Notes: generated by a model from the letters alone, not told the origin. Shown: positions 52,851 through 62,611, counted from the first letter of the stretch. The stretch: DNA of 64,000 nt from Archangium lansingense (GCF_026626635.1 NZ_JAPNKA010000001.1:4898001-4962000); one strand, 5' to 3'. Numbers and translations: made by a program.

Positions 52851-53040
52851 GTAGGGGCCGTGTCATCGAGCCGGTTGGGGGGACGACAGGGGGCGAGGGG
52901 CCCGGAGATGGGTCGTGAGCGGGAGCTACACCGCTACATCCTTCTTCGACGAGACTCGACTCGATGACGACCTGGGTATGTAAGTGCCTGATTTTCCTGG
53001 CAGCATTCGACTTGGTTGCACCGGACGGAACGTGATTTGC

Positions 53041-53074
53041 CGGGTTCGAATCCCGCCCTGGGCACTCCGAAAGA
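53041..53074 (+). repeat. Island attachment repeat, copy 3
   Basis: Exact 34-bp copy of 40086-40119, preceded by 190 bp without a supported gene. It marks the right edge of the efflux island. Confidence 0.93.
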
Positions 53075-53106
53075 GCCTCCGAGTCCAAGTGACTCGGGGG
53101 CTTTTT
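53075..53106 (+). terminator. Terminator copy after att 3
   Basis: GCCTCCGAGTC, loop CAAGT, GACTCGGGGGC, five T; same stem as at 46000. Confidence 0.8.
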
Positions 53107-53250
53107 CGTTTGCTGCTCCTGACTGTAGCTTCAGCTTCGCCACCTCCGCGCAGAGCGACTCCCAGGGGAGCGTCGTGTAGAGGCTCACGATGTCCCCCTT
53201 CGGCCCGTGCGTGACCCAGGCGAGCTTGTCCCGGTCCGCCCCGTCCGCCC
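53107..53250 (-). pseudogene. Tyrosine integrase C-terminal relic
   Basis: Minus-strand peptide RDKLAWVTHGPKGDIVSLYT then TLPWESLCAEVAKLKL looks like the last segment of a phage-type integrase, with the Tyr of LYTTLPW as the catalytic residue. Everything upstream is missing. It lies next to the att site on the strand and side where the integrase of island 1 lies. Confidence 0.55.
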
Positions 53251-53325
53251 GACTCTTGTTGGGTAATCCAGAGCTGGGTACCGTGCTCGGGTGCACAGTG
53301 GTCCTCCTCTACCCGGAGCGCAGCG

Positions 53326-53514
53326 ATGACGACGGCAGAGCCTTGGGCCTCGGTTGAAGACGTCGCCAAGCGCCTCGGGGTCGCGAAGGACTCCGTGTAC
53401 CGGTGGATCGAGGCGCGGAAGCTCCCGGCTCATCGCATCGGCCGGCTCTGGAAGTTCAAGCTCTCCGAAGTCGACGAGTGGGTTCGGGCGGGAGGCGCCC
53501 AGGAAGACGACTGA
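53326..53514 (+). CDS. Excisionase-like MerR-type HTH protein
   Basis: 62 residues: SVEDVAKRLGVAKDSVYRWI then EARKLPAHRIGRLWKFKLSE is the helix_turn_helix_17/excisionase-type domain over the whole length. Such proteins steer integrases or regulate restriction systems. It is 20 bp upstream of the helicase gene and probably transcribed with it; either an excisionase of the island or a regulator of the defence operon. Confidence 0.85.
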   Translation: MTTAEPWASVEDVAKRLGVAKDSVYRWIEARKLPAHRIGRLWKFKLSEVDEWVRAGGAQEDD

Positions 53515-53534
53515 GGACGCGACCAGGGCAAGCG

Positions 53535-56500
53535 ATGATGCCGAGCGCCCAGACCAGAGACGATCGACGAGTCGAGCCGGCGAGCGCGCCGCGTGAAATC
53601 GCGCGCGCCGAGCGGTTCGACGTGCGTCTGCGTTTCGGCGTTGCGGCTGAGGCCTCCCGCTACCTGCGCGCGATCACGAGCCTGCTTTTCGGCGGGAGCA
53701 CCAAGGTCACCGCGACGCTGACGACAGGCGCGCCGCGCGAAGACCTCACCGCCGAGGAGATCGCCGACCGGCTCTCGCGTGGCGCCATCGACAAGCTGCG
53801 CTTCGCCCTCCGGCTTGGCGAGCGCCCGCTGCACATCGAGCTTGCGCTGCCGGCCTCCGAGCCCGGCGCCGTCGCGCTTCGCGCTCCGTTCACAAACGGC
53901 CCCGTCACTTCGCGTCTCTGGCTCCAGTCCGACGCCGACGTCGTAGCCCCGGTCCCGGCGCTCGCGCTCCCGACAACTACCGAGGGGCTCGCCATCGACG
54001 CCGTGCACGCGCTCGTCGGGCTTGCGGTCCGGTGTGGCGGTTTCCATGACGCCGAGCTCGCTGGCGAGCATCCGCTCACCTGGAACACGACGAAGCCGCA
54101 CGACGACGCCCAGCCCGTGCGCAGCGCGCTTCGCGACGCCGTCTGGAGCACCGCCCCGCAAGCCGAGGGCGCGGTCGCCCTCTGGGTCACCGGCCTGCCC
54201 CCGCCGCCGAAGCTGCGCACGCCCGAGGCTGGCTGGTGGGAGCAGTACGACGTGCTCACTCGCAGCCCGCGCCAGGTGCTGACCGAGCTGCACGCCCACC
54301 TCGCGACGCAGTTCGAGATCCCGTGCGCGTGGACGATCCTCGACATCACCGCCGCGCCCGAAGGCAGCTTCGTCGTGCAGCCAGAAGCGAGCGCCATCGC
54401 GCGACTCGTGCCCGAAGCCAACCGCGTCGTCGTCGCCGTCGACCTCGAGCAGCCCGCCTCGCTCGTCGCCGAGATGCTCTTGCACCTCTGCGCCCACCTC
54501 ACGCTCGGCCACGTTCGCCCGGGCGATGCGTGGGGCCATTGGGACACGCAGGCCTCGCTCTCGCCGACGCCGCATCGGCAGTGGGACCGCGAAGCCCGCG
54601 CGTACGTCGACGCGCACTTCGCCCGCCCCGTGCGTCGCGTCTCGTCGCTCGAAGAGTGCAACCCGCGCGAGAAGGCGTGGCTCGTCCTGCTCGACCACAT
54701 TGGGCGCATGGTCGGCCAGACGCGCATGCTGCACGCCGCAACGGAGCGCTACCAGGCCGCCGCTTACCAGCGCCAGGCAGCGCAGCGGCTCGTGGCGCAG
54801 CTCGAGGAGTACGGCGGCGCGATGCTGTGCGACGGCGTCGGCCTCGGAAAGACCTACGTCGCCACCACTGTCGCCGTTCACTACGCGAACCAGTGGCGCG
54901 ACCAGCTCGCGGACGCGAGGCGCTCGGCGACCGACGACCCGTTCCGCGTGACGGTGCTCTCGCCCAACTCGGTGGTCAGCACCTGGCAACGCGAGGCCAT
55001 CGCGCCGCTTGCCGCCCACGGCGTTCCTCTCGCCACCATCCGCGTGCTCTCGCACTCGAAGCTCTCTCGCATCGTGCCGAGCAGCGACATCCTCACGCGC
55101 GGCCGCTCGGGCATGAGCGACATGGAGCACCTGCTCCTGTCGGATCTCGTCGTCGTCGACGAGGCCCACAACTTCCGCTCCGTCGGCGCGCGCCGCACGA
55201 CGGTGCTGCGCGACCTGTTGCGCCTGCAGCCGCGCAAAGAGCCGCGCCGCAAGGTGCTGCTGCTCACCGCGACGCCCGTCAACAACAGCCTCGAAGACCT
55301 GCGCCAGCAGGCGGCACTGATGTTCGGCAAGCCGCTCTTCTTCAACGACAACCTCACGCCCGACAAGTACCGCGCGCGCGTCTTCAAGGACGTCGAGGAG
55401 CGCGTCGCGAAGGCCGCCAAGGGCAAGGGCGCTGCCGACGTCGCGGCGTTGCTCATCCACGGCGACGCCTCTGCGAAGTTCGCCTACGCGCCCGACTTCC
55501 GCGACGACGTGCAGTTCGGCGTGCAGGTGCCGCGCGTTGGCGACTACCTCAAGGAGCAGGAGAAGCGCCTCATGGCGCAGCAGGCGGCCGTGCGCGCCGC
55601 CATCCAGAGCGGACATCCACCCACCGAGGCTCCGGCTCGCATCGCAGGCGAGCTGCTCGACCGCATCGTGGTCCAGCGCTCGCGCGCGCTCTGCAAGCAG
55701 ATCGAGCGTGAGCAAGGCTCGAATGCGCGGCTCCTGTTTCGGCCCGATGCTGCCACGCCCGAGAAGCTCGTTTACGAGGACGTCTACGACGACACCCGCG
55801 ACGTGCTCGCGCGCTTCCTTCCGCTCTTCGAGACCGAGGACGAAGCGGCACCGAAGGAGGTGCCACCGCTTTCGCTCAAGGTCTACATGTGGGCCGACGT
55901 TCGCGACGGCATCAGCGACGCGGGCGAGGTATCGTCGGTCGTCGGCCTGCAGCGCGTGCTGGTGCTCAAGCGCCTCGAGTCGTCGCCGGTCGCGTTCCTC
56001 ATCACGCTGCTCCGGCTGCTCGCGTTGCATGCGCATCGCCTCAAGCAGCTCGCGGCGCTGTGTCGTGAGGTCGGAGACAAGAAGCGCGAGAGCGCGCTCG
56101 CCGCCGAGCTCGCCAGCCTCATCGCACAGGTCTCGCCCGTGGATCGTGAGCGCATCGACGCGCTGCTCACAGGTGGCACGGCGAAGGCGCGCGATGGCGA
56201 TCTCCTCGAACGGTGGAGCAACGCGCACATGAGCGCGAAGGCTGCGGCCGACACCGACGATCCGCTGCCGCCTCAGCTCGACCTGTTTGGCGAAGACGAG
56301 AAGACGACGGAGCGCCGCGAGCAGCTTGATCGTCTCTGGAGCCTTCGCGAGAACCTCGCGCGCGATCTCGCGACACTCCTCAGCACCGCGCCCAGCCTCG
56401 CTGACATCGTCTTCGGCCGCTTCGCGCAGTCCGATTGGCCCCATCGCTTCATCAACGGTGGTCAGCAGGTCGACTGGCCGACGTCGGCGGCGTGGGCGAT

Positions 56501-57926
56501 GCGCATCGTGACCGACGCCAAGCTGCAGCGCCTCGTGTCCCGCTTGTTGCGCGCGCGTAAGGACGGACAGAAGGTCATCGTCTTCTCGCAGTTCACCGAT
56601 ACGCTCGCATACTTGGACTCGGTGCTGCGAGCCGCACCCGTGCTTGAACGCAACGAGTGGAAGACGGTGCTGCGGGAGCTGTCTGCCGGCGCGGGCCACA
56701 TCGTGTCGAAGGACGAAGTGCTGGACCTCATCGGGCGCATTGCGGTCGTCAGCGGCGAGACCGAGGAGCGAGACGCTGTCATCCACGCCTTCGCGCCCTT
56801 CTACCGGCTCGGTCCATCACGCCCGCGCCTGCCCGGCGCATCGACGATCGAACAGCAGCAGCTCGACGCGCTGTGGAGCAACGGATGGACGCAGGCGCTA
56901 AAGCAGCCCATCGACGTCCTCTTCGCCACTGACGTGCTCGCCGAAGGCGTGAACCTCCAGGACGCGGCGCTGCTCATCAACTTCGATGTGCACTGGAACC
57001 CGGTGCGCATGATCCAGCGCGCGGGCCGCATCGATCGCCGCTTGAACCCCGCCATCGAGGAGGCCACGAGCTTCCCCGACCTCGAAGCCCTCGCGCGTGA
57101 CCTCGGCGTCGAGCCGCCGCGCTACTGGTGGCACGCGCACACTGGTGCCGCGCCCGTTACGGTGAACCTGCTCTTGCCCGACGAGCTCGAGGCCGAGCTG
57201 CAGCTCCGCGAGCGCATCGCCAATAAGACGCTTGCCATCGACTTCACTCTCGGGCTCGAACAGGGCACCGGCGCCGAGGCCGACTGGATGGCCGAGTACC
57301 GCTACCAGGGCATCTCGGCGCTCAACGCCTGGCAAGGCGACCGCGCCATCGAGCAGATCGCGGGCTACCAGCAACGCCTGCGCCGCCTGCTGTCCGAGCG
57401 CGGCATCGAAGCTGAGTGGCTCGCCGCCTGGAATGGCTGGCTTCGCGAGGTTGGTGGTCGCCCGGACGACTGCATCATCGCGTGGGCGAACCTGGGGCGT
57501 AAGGGAGGCGACGCCAAGGAGTACACGCGACAGCTCCAACCGCGCCTCGTCGGCGACGTTCCGCACTGGCTGTGGACGGCAGAGAAGCCCGTGGAGTGGA
57601 GCAAGAACTTCTGGCTCGTCCTCGACAGCAACACGCACCCCGCAGCAACGCGCAAGGGCCTCGGCTTCTCTGAAGATGCCTCGCGCCCCGTGGCTGCCGA
57701 AGATCTCCTGACCGCCTCGCGCCGTGTCGTCGACGGTGAGATCGTCCTCGAAGAGCTTGGACGCGAGGTAGGCCGCCCCTTCCAGCAAGGCGCGTCGGCC
57801 GTTGCAGCGGGCGTCTTCAGCGAAGAGGACCGCCGCGCCATTCAGATCCGAGGATTCCGAATCCTTCAGGTGCGCCACGTCGACGCAGCGCCTGCCACCG
57901 TGAGACCGAGCGAGGAATCATGCTGA
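53535..57926 (+). CDS. SNF2-family helicase with degenerate M78-like peptidase segment
   Basis: 1463 residues from ATG 53535 (second ATG at 53538). Residues ~20-430 are non-helicase; within them LLHLCAHLTLGHVRPGDAWG (H317, H321, H327) followed by EARAYVDAHF mirrors the HExxH..H zinc pattern of ImmA/IrrE (M78) peptidases with the Glu lost. The helicase has Walker A DGVGLGKT (433-440), VDEAH (541-545), LLLTATPVNNSLEDL, VIVFSQFTDTLAYLDS, and DVLAEGVNLQDAALLINFDV, AGRIDRRLNP (~1165). It likely translocates on DNA. It overlaps the methyltransferase gene by 7 bp (ATGCTGA), so the two form one system. Confidence 0.85.
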   Translation: MMPSAQTRDDRRVEPASAPREIARAERFDVRLRFGVAAEASRYLRAITSLLFGGSTKVTATLTTGAPREDLTAEEIADRLSRGAIDKLRFALRLGERPLHIELALPASEPGAVALRAPFTNGPVTSRLWLQSDADVVAPVPALALPTTTEGLAIDAVHALVGLAVRCGGFHDAELAGEHPLTWNTTKPHDDAQPVRSALRDAVWSTAPQAEGAVALWVTGLPPPPKLRTPEAGWWEQYDVLTRSPRQVLTELHAHLATQFEIPCAWTILDITAAPEGSFVVQPEASAIARLVPEANRVVVAVDLEQPASLVAEMLLHLCAHLTLGHVRPGDAWGHWDTQASLSPTPHRQWDREARAYVDAHFARPVRRVSSLEECNPREKAWLVLLDHIGRMVGQTRMLHAATERYQAAAYQRQAAQRLVAQLEEYGGAMLCDGVGLGKTYVATTVAVHYANQWRDQLADARRSATDDPFRVTVLSPNSVVSTWQREAIAPLAAHGVPLATIRVLSHSKLSRIVPSSDILTRGRSGMSDMEHLLLSDLVVVDEAHNFRSVGARRTTVLRDLLRLQPRKEPRRKVLLLTATPVNNSLEDLRQQAALMFGKPLFFNDNLTPDKYRARVFKDVEERVAKAAKGKGAADVAALLIHGDASAKFAYAPDFRDDVQFGVQVPRVGDYLKEQEKRLMAQQAAVRAAIQSGHPPTEAPARIAGELLDRIVVQRSRALCKQIEREQGSNARLLFRPDAATPEKLVYEDVYDDTRDVLARFLPLFETEDEAAPKEVPPLSLKVYMWADVRDGISDAGEVSSVVGLQRVLVLKRLESSPVAFLITLLRLLALHAHRLKQLAALCREVGDKKRESALAAELASLIAQVSPVDRERIDALLTGGTAKARDGDLLERWSNAHMSAKAAADTDDPLPPQLDLFGEDEKTTERREQLDRLWSLRENLARDLATLLSTAPSLADIVFGRFAQSDWPHRFINGGQQVDWPTSAAWAMRIVTDAKLQRLVSRLLRARKDGQKVIVFSQFTDTLAYLDSVLRAAPVLERNEWKTVLRELSAGAGHIVSKDEVLDLIGRIAVVSGETEERDAVIHAFAPFYRLGPSRPRLPGASTIEQQQLDALWSNGWTQALKQPIDVLFATDVLAEGVNLQDAALLINFDVHWNPVRMIQRAGRIDRRLNPAIEEATSFPDLEALARDLGVEPPRYWWHAHTGAAPVTVNLLLPDELEAELQLRERIANKTLAIDFTLGLEQGTGAEADWMAEYRYQGISALNAWQGDRAIEQIAGYQQRLRRLLSERGIEAEWLAAWNGWLREVGGRPDDCIIAWANLGRKGGDAKEYTRQLQPRLVGDVPHWLWTAEKPVEWSKNFWLVLDSNTHPAATRKGLGFSEDASRPVAAEDLLTASRRVVDGEIVLEELGREVGRPFQQGASAVAAGVFSEEDRRAIQIRGFRILQVRHVDAAPATVRPSEESC

Positions 57927-60900
57927 CCAAGGACGACTTCATCCGCCACATTCTTGGCGAAGCCCCTCGCACGAAAGCGCGCGCGACGAAGAAGGACACG
58001 GGCCACATCGAGGGCTTCGACTTCGCCGACGACGCGCCGGACTCGGAAGCGACCGAAGACACGCGATTCGTGACGCCGCTGCTCCAGGCAGGGTTCAGCG
58101 ATGGTCAGGGCATCCCGCGCTCGACGGTGATTCGGAGCACGGATGCCGTCGCGCGCTACATCCCCGACGAGGTGCGCTACTGGCCAAAGACGCCGTCGCG
58201 GCCGCACCACACGCTGCTGATCGAAGCGAACCTGACGCACCGCGAGCTGCTGGCCATCCCGGCGTTCAAGTCGCGCCAGCTCGCCCACCTCGACATCGCA
58301 GAAGACGCCGTTGCTCGTCTGGTCGCAGAGGCGCTGGAGGGCTTTCAGCGTGGTGCCGAAGGGCTCGACGCCTCGGCCTTGAAGGGCCAGAAGCACGAGA
58401 CCCTGTGCGTGGTGTCGATCATCGACGAGCGCGAGGGGCACGCCGGTCGCCTCGCGTGCTTCGGCACGTTCAACGCCAAGACCGCAGGTCTCGAGACGTT
58501 CTTCCTGACCGAGCACGCACGCACGTGGGACCGTGCCGACGCACGCGAACGCTTGGGCCTCATCTACGAGAGGCAGTTCAAGAAGCTCGGCGAGGCCTCG
58601 TGGCAGGAGGCGTTCACGACGACCGACGAGCGCAAGCAGGCTGAGAAGCTGCTTGAGGTCTGCACGAAGAAGAACGTCGCGGAGAAAGACGTGCAGGAGT
58701 CGATCCTCGACCTGCTCGACACCATCGCGCGTGGATTCGGCCTTCGGAAGAAGGCCGACGCCGAGCGGCGCTTGCGCGCATTCCCGCTGCCGGGAGAGCA
58801 CGACATCGGCATCGACTCCGAGGAGCGCGAGAACAAGTACGGCGGCACCAACCCGTTCAGCGGCGTCACGCTCCGTGACGACCACAGCCGTCTGCTCGGC
58901 TACATCGTCTACCCGCTCAAGACGAAGGCCGACGCGGAAAAGCTGCGGCAGCACCTCGAGAAGCACAATCGCTTCCACAACGTGCTCGTCGTCTACCCCG
59001 ACACGAACCAGGCCAGCATCGAGCTGTGGCAGGGGCGCGAGCAGCTCACCGGGAAGCTGCGCAAGGGCCAGAGCCACAAGGACGCCGCCGACGTCGTGAA
59101 CCTGCTCTCTCGCTTCTTCGTCGTCAGCAAGGCGAAGGTGCGCAACCCGGCGGAACTCGCGCAAGAGCTCGCGTACCGCGCGCGTTACTTGCGGCGCCTC
59201 GTGATCAAGCAGCTCGAGGACGAGCCCGAGAAGGGGCCGCTCCGCAACCTGTACGACGCCTTCAAGGTCGCTCTCGTGCATGACCAGAAGGAGGACGAGT
59301 TCGCGGACGCCTTCGCGCAGACCATCACCTACGGCCTCTTGACCGCGCGCTGGCTCGGCAATGATCAGCTCGCGACGACGGGCGAACGCTTCACGCGGCA
59401 GAGCGCTCTCAAGTACCTCCCGGCCGCGAGCCCCTTCCTCAACGACCTCTTCAAGTCGGCACTCTCCGTGAAGCTCGACGACCAGCGCGGACGGCTGCTC
59501 TGGCTCGTCGATGACGTCGCCGATCTCCTTGACCGTATCGACGTCACCTACGTCTTCGGCGCGGGCGACAAGGGTTCGGACGCGGCCACCGACCCCGTCA
59601 TCCACTTCTACGAGCCGTTCCTCGCGGCGTACGACAGTAAGCAGAAGATCCAACGCGGCGTCTTCTTCACGCCTCGCCCGGTGGTCGCGTACATCGTGCG
59701 AACCGTCCACGAGATGCTTCAGAAGGAGTTCGGACTAGAAGACGGCCTCGCATCCACCGACACGTGGGGCGACGTCGCGAAGCGCATCGACGGACTCAAG
59801 CTCCCCGAGGGCACCAAGCCCACCGACTCGTTCGTCCGTGTCCTCGACCCGGCAACCGGCACGGGCACGTTCATCTACGAGTGCATCGGCGTCATCGAGC
59901 AAACGATGAAGGACCGCTGGTGCCGCGAACTGAAGGTCGATTCGTGGGCCGACGAGAAGGTCGTCACTCGCTGGAATGAGTACGTCCCGAAGCACCTTCT
60001 GCCGCGCCTCTACGGCTTCGAGCTGATGATGGCGTCGTACGCTATCTGCCATCTGAAGCTGTCCTTCAAGCTGGGCGAGACGGGCTACCACTTCGGCAGC
60101 TCCGATCGCCTCCACGTCCACCTGACCAACACGCTCGACGAGCCCTCGGCGTCCGCCAACCCGAAGCTCGCCGGTCTGTTCGTGACCCTCGCGGAGCAGG
60201 CACGCGAGGTCGACAGCATCAAGCGGAACATGCGGTTCACGGTGCTCATGGGGAACCCGCCGTACTCGTCCTCGGTGTCCGATCCTCCTTGGCTCGTGCG
60301 CGAGCTCGAGCTCTGGAAGGAGGGGCTCAACGAGACGAAGATCGACCTCAATCGCGAGGAGTGGAAGTTCGTTCGGTTCGCGCAGCTCCTTGCTGAGCGC
60401 GTGCCGTGCTTCATCTGGGGCTACATCGTCAACCGCGACTTCCTCGACGGAATCGCCAAGCGCCGCATGAGGGAGAGCCTTCAGGCAACGTACCCGGCGC
60501 GCGTGGTGGTGGACCTCAACGGTGACGTCAAAGGCAACATCGTCGACGAGAACGTCTTCGACATCATCCAGGGCGTCTGCGTCACGGTCGCCTGCCACGG
60601 CGGTCGCACCCAAGGCCACCGCTTCGCGTCGATCGTCGGCTCGAGGCAGGAGAAGTACGCGCTCCTCTCGGAGCCCGCGAAGGTTGACGCACTCCTGTCG
60701 CCGCATGTGCCGACCGAGCCGTACTTCCGCTGGGTCCCGTTCCGCGATGCCGCAACCGAGTCTGTTGAGTCGGAGTACCGCGCGTGGCCTGCGCTGAACG
60801 AGGTTTTCGCTCTGTACTCGTCTGGAATTCAGACCAAGCGAGACGGGCTTTGCATCCAATTCACCCGCAGCGAGATGTGGGACGTCGTGCGTCGCTTTCA

Positions 60901-61897
60901 TGAGGCGGACGCGAAGCACGCGCGCGCTGACTTTGATCTCGGCGAGGACGGTCGCGACTGGACGGTGACCCTGGCCAAGAAAGACATCGCTGACTCTGGG
61001 CCGCGCCAGAGTCACTTGACGCCCATTCTGTACCGTCCGTTCGACGTGCGGTTCACCTACTGGACCGGCCGGACGAAGGGATTCCTCGCCTACCCGCGTC
61101 GGGAGGTGATGCAACACATCATCGGAGCAGAGAATGTCGGCCTGATCTTCAACCGGCAGGTCGTGGGAGACAGCGTCTCTACTTTTGGCGTCTCGCGCAT
61201 CCCGATCTGCCACGGGACGTTCTACCTCGGCAACAAGGGACAAGATTACTTCGCGCCGCTTTACGTCACTGAGGCCGATCTTCTTTCCGGGGGCAATCCT
61301 CAACGTCGCTCGAACATCACGCCGAAGGCTCTCGCCGCCTTGAAGGCAGCGCTTGGCGCTGAGCCGAGCCCCGATGACGTCTTCAACTATCTCGTGGGCC
61401 TGTTTCACAGCCCGACGTTCCGAAGCCGCTACGCGGAACTCCTGAAGCAGGACTTTCCGCGTGTCCCGCTGACGCCGAGGAAACCGTTGTTCTCCGCGCT
61501 CGCCAAACTCGGAGCGGAGATCGCCTCCCTGCATCTCCTGGAGTCCACGCAGCCGCAGGCCAGCCGGATCACCTTTGTGGGAAGCACGAAGTCGGAGGTC
61601 TCGAAGGCGTCCTATGACGAGCGCACTCGAACGCTCTGGTTCGACAAGGATAAGACGGCGGGGTTCAAGGGCGTAACTCGCGAGGCATGGGACGCCCGGG
61701 TTGGCGGATACCAGGTGTGCGAGAAGTGGTTGAAGGACCGGAAGGGTAGGTCTCTTTCCAAGCACGATATTGAGCACTTCCAGCTCGTGCTCGACACCCT
61801 CACGGTGCTGCAGAAGCTCATGAATGACGTTGACGCTGTGATTGCAAAGCACGGCGGCTGGCCCGGTGCCTTCGCCACGAAGGCGTGCGCGTCATGA
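57920..61897 (+). CDS. Type ISP-like N6-adenine DNA methyltransferase
   Basis: 1325 residues. Motif I DPATGTGTF begins at D643 and motif IV NPPY is at 779-782, an N6-adenine gamma-class set. The lead-in FYEPFLAAYDSKQKIQRGVF then FTPRPVVAYIVR is typical of type ISP and type IIG enzymes. The first ~560 residues include a region that may be a nuclease (SRQLAHLDIAEDAVARLVAE, HNVLVVYPDTNQASIELW), but no PD-DxK can be named with confidence. Residues ~1000-1300 probably recognise DNA. Unlike single-chain ISP enzymes the helicase is in the separate gene before it. Confidence 0.85.
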   Translation: MLTKDDFIRHILGEAPRTKARATKKDTGHIEGFDFADDAPDSEATEDTRFVTPLLQAGFSDGQGIPRSTVIRSTDAVARYIPDEVRYWPKTPSRPHHTLLIEANLTHRELLAIPAFKSRQLAHLDIAEDAVARLVAEALEGFQRGAEGLDASALKGQKHETLCVVSIIDEREGHAGRLACFGTFNAKTAGLETFFLTEHARTWDRADARERLGLIYERQFKKLGEASWQEAFTTTDERKQAEKLLEVCTKKNVAEKDVQESILDLLDTIARGFGLRKKADAERRLRAFPLPGEHDIGIDSEERENKYGGTNPFSGVTLRDDHSRLLGYIVYPLKTKADAEKLRQHLEKHNRFHNVLVVYPDTNQASIELWQGREQLTGKLRKGQSHKDAADVVNLLSRFFVVSKAKVRNPAELAQELAYRARYLRRLVIKQLEDEPEKGPLRNLYDAFKVALVHDQKEDEFADAFAQTITYGLLTARWLGNDQLATTGERFTRQSALKYLPAASPFLNDLFKSALSVKLDDQRGRLLWLVDDVADLLDRIDVTYVFGAGDKGSDAATDPVIHFYEPFLAAYDSKQKIQRGVFFTPRPVVAYIVRTVHEMLQKEFGLEDGLASTDTWGDVAKRIDGLKLPEGTKPTDSFVRVLDPATGTGTFIYECIGVIEQTMKDRWCRELKVDSWADEKVVTRWNEYVPKHLLPRLYGFELMMASYAICHLKLSFKLGETGYHFGSSDRLHVHLTNTLDEPSASANPKLAGLFVTLAEQAREVDSIKRNMRFTVLMGNPPYSSSVSDPPWLVRELELWKEGLNETKIDLNREEWKFVRFAQLLAERVPCFIWGYIVNRDFLDGIAKRRMRESLQATYPARVVVDLNGDVKGNIVDENVFDIIQGVCVTVACHGGRTQGHRFASIVGSRQEKYALLSEPAKVDALLSPHVPTEPYFRWVPFRDAATESVESEYRAWPALNEVFALYSSGIQTKRDGLCIQFTRSEMWDVVRRFHEADAKHARADFDLGEDGRDWTVTLAKKDIADSGPRQSHLTPILYRPFDVRFTYWTGRTKGFLAYPRREVMQHIIGAENVGLIFNRQVVGDSVSTFGVSRIPICHGTFYLGNKGQDYFAPLYVTEADLLSGGNPQRRSNITPKALAALKAALGAEPSPDDVFNYLVGLFHSPTFRSRYAELLKQDFPRVPLTPRKPLFSALAKLGAEIASLHLLESTQPQASRITFVGSTKSEVSKASYDERTRTLWFDKDKTAGFKGVTREAWDARVGGYQVCEKWLKDRKGRSLSKHDIEHFQLVLDTLTVLQKLMNDVDAVIAKHGGWPGAFATKACAS

Positions 61898-62187
61898 GCG
61901 AGCCGAAGGCATGGGCGCTCGACATTAGCCTGGTGTCCGACTTCTCGTCGGACGCTGCTGGTCCCGTGCAGCTCGAGCTGCCCTCCAGCCTCCATCTCGA
62001 GCCCGGAGCCCTGGTTGCTCTGCCCGAGCCCGCGTCCTCGGCGCGACACGCGCCAATTGGCCGCCCTCGTGGCGCTCGTCGGCAAGAGGGGCCGCCATGC
62101 CCAACCTGTAAGCCGCGCTTACAAGTTCGAGAGTCCGGCGAGTTTCGCGCGCCCCCAGTGCGGCAACCATCCGGCGCTGCCGAATAG
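61894..62187 (+). CDS. Short third frame coupled to the methyltransferase, probably a truncated gene
   Basis: 97 residues, starting in the methyltransferase stop (ATGA). The first ~50 (SEPKAWALDISLVSDFSSDA, LPSSLHLEPGALVALPEPAS) look like real protein; after that the sequence turns Arg/Pro-rich and likely out of frame. Similar-quality peptide continues in the next frame (RDTRQLAALVALVGKRGRHA), suggesting a frameshift. No family recognised. Confidence 0.35.
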   Translation: MSEPKAWALDISLVSDFSSDAAGPVQLELPSSLHLEPGALVALPEPASSARHAPIGRPRGARRQEGPPCPTCKPRLQVRESGEFRAPPVRQPSGAAE

Positions 62188-62245
62188 TTCGACTGCGGCT
62201 CTCGCCCCGTTTACCAGCTCGCCAGGGCGCCCGATGTCCGCGCAT

Positions 62246-62611
62246 CTAGCAGTCCGGATTCTGCCAGATGACGCGCTTCCTTCCGGGCCTCACTCGGGTT
62301 GCGCGTGAGCGACTCCTGCGCCCTTCGGAACATTGGTTGGCCGCTACGTCGGGGAAGGGGCCGCACTCCTTCGGGTACTTCGAGCAGAGCTCATCGAGCT
62401 TTGAGCGGAAGCCGTCGAGGCTGTAGCGGAGCACCTGCTTGCCGGCGATGCTCTGGTACTGCACCAGCATCGTCTTCGCCGTGCGCATCCTCCACAGGAG
62501 GTCACCCCCGGTCCTGATCAGAAAGAGGCCCCGGGCGTCCCGTCGCTCGTAGGCGGGGAACGTCATGGGCTTGTCGTCGTCGAGGCGAACGGTTGCCGCG
62601 AATGTGCGGGC
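62246..62611 (-). pseudogene. 3' fragment of an unknown gene, cut by IS3
   Basis: Minus-strand peptide with coding character: TFAATVRLDDDKPMTFPAYE, GLFLIRTGGDLLWRMRTAKT, MLVQYQSIAGKQVLRYSLDG, ELCSKYPKECGPFP. Its N-terminal part ends where the IS3 fragment begins. No family recognised. It ends at 62246. Confidence 0.45.

Noticed and set aside
53430-56786. A 1118-residue open frame on the minus strand
   Set aside because: Antisense to the SNF2 helicase, whose own frame has all helicase motifs; no recognisable domain in this frame.
53326-61897. A DISARM class 1 locus
   Set aside because: A helicase and an adenine methylase are present, but no drmA, drmB or drmC is visible within the window after them; IS3 and metal genes follow instead.
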